Source of the DNA: Trichococcus sp. K1Tr
GTDB taxonomy: Bacteria; Bacillota; Bacilli; Lactobacillales; Aerococcaceae
NCBI RefSeq assembly: GCF_028309625.1
Contig: NZ_JAQMHR010000010.1
Coordinates: 1-64,000, forward strand
Length of the DNA stretch: 64,000 nt
Direction of reading: 5' to 3'
Shown here: in pieces, positions 61,216 to 64,000 of the stretch
Layout: each line of letters begins with the position of its first letter
Numbering within the stretch: the first letter of the stretch is position 1
The notes under the pieces: generated by a model
Database searches by the model: none
What the model was told of the DNA's origin: nothing
What the model saw: only the letters and a program-made list of their open reading frames with translations
Made by a program: the position numbers and the translations under genes

Positions 61216-61266
61216 GAGCCTCAGCTGTTCTCCCTGTTTCTTCATGAAGGATAAAAACTGAGGCTC
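61216..61266 (-). terminator. Hairpin between copZ and copB
   Basis: GAGCCTCAG (61216-61224) pairs exactly with CTGAGGCTC (61258-61266); on the minus strand ATTCTTT follows. Likely a partial terminator or mRNA-processing hairpin that sets the copZ:copB ratio. Confidence 0.6.
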
Positions 61267-61322
61267 CCCGAATAGAATCTGAATACAAAAAATTACCTAA
61301 CTTACAAAATTTTTAAACTACC

Positions 61323-61526
61323 TTACTCCACTACTGAATACTTTGTGTCCTCTAAAACTGCGACAAATGTTGCTTTATCAATAACAGATCGTGTATTTAT
61401 AGTAGCTTTTTTGCCTTTCAAATCAACAGACACTGATTCTACTCCCTTTATGGATTCGAATTTTTCTTTTACTCCCTTGGCGCAACCTTCACATTTCATG
61501 CCTTCTACGAATACTTCTTGTTTCAT
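61323..61526 (-). CDS. copZ: Copper chaperone CopZ
   Basis: 67 residues, one HMA domain. MKQEVFVEGMKCEGCAKGVKE with the metal-binding MKCEGC near residues 10-15, then GVESVSVDLKGKKATI. The frame is open to 61595, but ATG 61526 has GAGG 8 nt upstream and gives the normal length. It delivers Cu(I) to CopA/CopB or the repressor. Confidence 0.95.
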   Translation of the reverse strand: MKQEVFVEGMKCEGCAKGVKEKFESIKGVESVSVDLKGKKATINTRSVIDKATFVAVLEDTKYSVVE

Positions 61527-61609
61527 AAATTTTTCCTCATTTCTTTTTTTTATTATTAAATTTCTCTTTATCCTTTTTTGAAAGAAATGTTTCAACCGTC
61601 AGTCAACTA

Positions 61610-61861
61610 TTAATGAAAACTAAAATGGGGTTGTGTGCAACAGTCGCAATTCTCCGCTTCATTGATCTCCCTTAAAAGATAGGGAATATCGGATAATGCT
61701 CCCAGAAACTCATCTTGCTTCGTTTTATTACCTTGAACGAGTGCAATTTTCTTGCTTTCATCAATAGACACGCTCTCCACTGCAGGGAATTTTTTTGTCT
61801 TTTCCGCTATTATGTTTAAGCATTTGAAACAAGATAAACTTATAGTTAACTCCATCCTCAT
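61610..61861 (-). CDS. Small HMA-like Cys-rich protein between copA and copZ
   Basis: 83 residues. The HMA-like half reads ELTISLSCFKCLNIIAEKTKKFP with a CFKC motif instead of the usual MxCxxC, then AVESVSIDESKKIALVQG. The C-terminus adds CDCC and HFSFH. It looks like a divergent copper-binding chaperone or scavenger rather than a CopZ copy. ATG 61861 has GAGG 8 nt upstream and lies 17 nt after copA. Confidence 0.8.
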   Translation of the reverse strand: MRMELTISLSCFKCLNIIAEKTKKFPAVESVSIDESKKIALVQGNKTKQDEFLGALSDIPYLLREINEAENCDCCTQPHFSFH

Positions 61862-61878
61862 TCTACCATCCTCAGTTT

Positions 61879-64000
61879 TTATTTCATAACAGAAGGTTGA
61901 AATCCCTTTAAACGTAATGCATTCAACAAAACAGAAATGGAACTGAAACTCATTGCTGCTGCTGCAATAACCGGGCTGAGCAGAGGACCTCCAAATGCAT
62001 AAACAACACCCATCGCAAAGGGGATACCAAATATGTTGTACGCGAATGCCCAAAACAAGTTTTCTTTAATGTTTCGGATGGTGGATTTACTCAATTCAAC
62101 AGCAGTAGGTACGTCCATGAGATCACTCCGCATTAAGACGACATCTGCTGATTCTATGGCTACATCCGTACCCGAACCGATTGCAATCCCTACATCTGCC
62201 TGGGCAAGAGCTGGAGCGTCATTGATTCCGTCGCCAACCATCCCTACCTTTTTGCCTTCATCCTGCAACTTCTTCACTTCATTAGCTTTATCTTCTGGTA
62301 AGACTTCGCTCAACACCCGATCGATGCCCACTTGCTTGGCGATGGCCTCAGCGGTCCGTTTGTTGTCTCCGGTGATCATGGCTACTTCGATTCCCATCTT
62401 ATGCAGCTTCTTGATGGCACGTAAGCTGCTCTCTTTTACAGTATCCGCTACCGCAATGATTCCAGCGATTTTACCATCCTTTGCAATGTACATAGGAGTC
62501 TTCCCTTGGCTTGCTAACGCATCGGAGGCAGAGGCCAAGTTTCCCAGGACAATGTGCCTTTCGTCCATCAGCTTCTTGTTTCCAAGCAAGAGGTGTTGCC
62601 CATTGATTGTCACTTCAATCCCATGTCCTGGAATAGCATTAAACATTTCTGTTTTCAAGAATGCTAGACCCTTCTCTTCTGCGCTATTCACGATTGCCTC
62701 ACCAAGTGGGTGTTCCGAGCCTTTTTCGGCGGAAGCAGAAAGAGTCAGTAATTCCGTTTCGGAAATCCCTTCAGCGGTGATAATATCCGTTACTTTTGGC
62801 TTCCCTTCTGTTATCGTACCCGTTTTGTCGAACACAATGGTGTTCAGCTTATGGGTCGTCTCCAACGCGGTCCCGCTCTTGAATAACACACCATGCTCGG
62901 CACCTTTTCCTGTACCGATCATAATCGCTGTAGGAGTAGCCAGACCAAGTGCGCATGGGCAGGCAATCACCAGTACCGAAATGGCTATAGTCAAGGCGAA
63001 TACACCTGTTTGACCAGCTAAGTACCACGCTATCGCGGAAAGAATTGCAATCGCAATGACAATCGGAACAAAATACCCGGAAATGATATCAGCCATCTTG
63101 GCAATAGGGGCTTTGGACCCTTGGGCATCTTCCACCAACTTGATAATTTGGGACAGCGCAGTGTCTTTCCCCACTTTTGTCGCCTGGTACCGAATCGTCC
63201 CATTTTTGTTGATACTCGCACCGATAATGGCGTCTCCCACAGATTTTTCCACGGGGATACTTTCACCTGTGAGCATGGATTCATCTACCGACGTCAATCC
63301 TTCGGTAACCACGCCATCAACAGGCATTTTCCCCCCTGGCCTCACAACGATAATGTCGCCAACCACCACTTCATCAATGGAAAGCTCTGTCTCTTTTCCG
63401 TTTCGTACCACGAGGGCGGTTTTAGGTGCCAATCCCATAAGTTTTTTAATGGCTTCAGATGTTTTGCCTTTTGTTAAGGTCTCGAGATATTTCCCTAGGA
63501 CGATTAAAGCTAAGATAACGGCTGCCGTTTCATAGTACAGTTCATTGGCATAAGCTACATCTCCAAGGAAAATCATCCCTGTTGCAAACACGCCATAAAG
63601 GAAAGCTGCACTAGTCCCTAGAGAAATCAGCGAATCCATATTAGGGTGCCCTTTAGACAATGCCTTGAACCCATTGCGATATATTTTACTGTTGACCGCA
63701 ACCACAGGGAGTGTCAGAACGAGTTGAACAATAGCAAAGGCTTCCGGATTCATCATTGGGTTAATGAAATCAGGAAGGGGCGCATTCACCAAATGCCCCA
63801 TTGCGATATAGAACAACGGAGCTGTAAATAGCGCGGAAATTAGAAACCTGTTCCAGAGACTCTTGATTTCTTTCTGTTTCTTTTCTTTATCCTGGTCTAC
63901 CGTATCAGCAGTTGCTACTTCTTCATGTGCCTCATAACCTGAATCCATAACCGCCTTTATGATATCGGTAAGGTTCACCATACCCGGATCATACTCCACT
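61879..64000 (-). CDS. copA: Copper-exporting P-type ATPase CopA (N-terminus beyond window)
   Basis: The last 706 residues are present; the gene enters from the right edge inside an HMA domain ([20 protein letters not shown]). P1B-1 class: CPC motif in [20 protein letters not shown], phosphorylation [45 protein letters not shown] and the C-terminal [17 protein letters not shown]. Exports Cu(I). First of the set copA, HMA-like, copZ, copB; its promoter and repressor gene lie outside the window. Confidence 0.96.
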   Translation of the reverse strand, partial: VEYDPGMVNLTDIIKAVMDSGYEAHEEVATADTVDQDKEKKQKEIKSLWNRFLISALFTAPLFYIAMGHLVNAPLPDFINPMMNPEAFAIVQLVLTLPVVAVNSKIYRNGFKALSKGHPNMDSLISLGTSAAFLYGVFATGMIFLGDVAYANELYYETAAVILALIVLGKYLETLTKGKTSEAIKKLMGLAPKTALVVRNGKETELSIDEVVVGDIIVVRPGGKMPVDGVVTEGLTSVDESMLTGESIPVEKSVGDAIIGASINKNGTIRYQATKVGKDTALSQIIKLVEDAQGSKAPIAKMADIISGYFVPIVIAIAILSAIAWYLAGQTGVFALTIAISVLVIACPCALGLATPTAIMIGTGKGAEHGVLFKSGTALETTHKLNTIVFDKTGTITEGKPKVTDIITAEGISETELLTLSASAEKGSEHPLGEAIVNSAEEKGLAFLKTEMFNAIPGHGIEVTINGQHLLLGNKKLMDERHIVLGNLASASDALASQGKTPMYIAKDGKIAGIIAVADTVKESSLRAIKKLHKMGIEVAMITGDNKRTAEAIAKQVGIDRVLSEVLPEDKANEVKKLQDEGKKVGMVGDGINDAPALAQADVGIAIGSGTDVAIESADVVLMRSDLMDVPTAVELSKSTIRNIKENLFWAFAYNIFGIPFAMGVVYAFGGPLLSPVIAAAAMSFSSISVLLNALRLKGFQPSVMK

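Noticed and set aside
62033-63013. 326-codon open frame opposite copA
   Set aside because: Antisense shadow of copA, Ser/Ala/Pro-rich with no domain.

Overview
The window reads as chromosomal DNA of a low-to-moderate GC Firmicute of the order Lactobacillales. Gene order around dnaX/recR and tmk/holB, mannose-type PTS genes, RpiR-controlled sugar operons and GGAGG-type ribosome binding sites all fit. A Carnobacteriaceae member (Trichococcus/Carnobacterium-like) is my best guess, but nothing in the window proves the genus.

Layout. 0-0.6 kb: the 5' end of a 16S rRNA gene on the minus strand with three near-identical tandem promoters. 0.6-5.6 kb: a HAD phosphatase, a probable small RNA with anti-Shine-Dalgarno loops behind a direct-repeat (response-regulator-type) promoter, proBA, a DadA/GlyOx-like FAD oxidoreductase and mscL. 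5.7-13.5 kb: a mannose-family PTS operon (hydroxyacid dehydrogenase, iron-type alcohol dehydrogenase, EIIC with a frameshift, EIID, EIIB, an unrecognised membrane protein, EIIA), divergent from an RpiR regulator and a HAD phosphatase. 13.6-13.8 kb: three tandem 52-bp repeats. 13.9-20.3 kb: a YdcF-like gene followed by the conserved Firmicute block rsmI / GIY-YIG / trmN6 / yabA / ricT / holB / darA / tmk. 20.5-30 kb: carbohydrate and efflux genes (MFS, GH4 6-phospho-alpha-glucosidase, PTS EIICB, RpiR; ABC exporter with MarR; GPH symporter). 30.2-33.5 kb: yaaL, recR, ybaB, dnaX. The two blocks that are adjacent in many Bacilli are therefore separated here by about 10 kb of sugar and efflux genes. 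33.8-40.5 kb: a two-domain extradiol dioxygenase-like protein, MFS plus TetR with paired operators, small stress proteins, a hydrolase, a decayed aldo/keto reductase and a histidine phosphatase.

40.7-64 kb is an accessory metal-resistance island. It opens with a decayed serine recombinase gene and carries cadCDA (CadA with two nearly identical N-terminal HMA domains), a P1B-4 type ATPase with its own ArsR regulator, a TIM-like isomerase stranded beside a truncated gene, a YdhK lipoprotein, and several very small membrane proteins. It also has a two-component system, an adenylate-kinase-like protein whose Walker A lysine is isoleucine, and an envelope/lipoprotein set (M23 peptidase, second-copy-type Lgt, Lit-like transacylase, SHOCT and NusG-II proteins). 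It ends with copB, copZ, a second small Cys-rich HMA-like protein and copA, the last running off the window.

The main discovery candidate is in this island. An 18-bp motif (T-R-TGTAG-N6-ATGGAG or close variants) occurs in three divergent intergenic regions, twice as an inverted pair with an identical 8-bp spacer. It links the two-component system, the kinase-like gene, the M23-lgt operon, the Lit-like gene and two tiny ORFs into what looks like one regulon for remodelling lipoproteins and the cell wall during metal stress.
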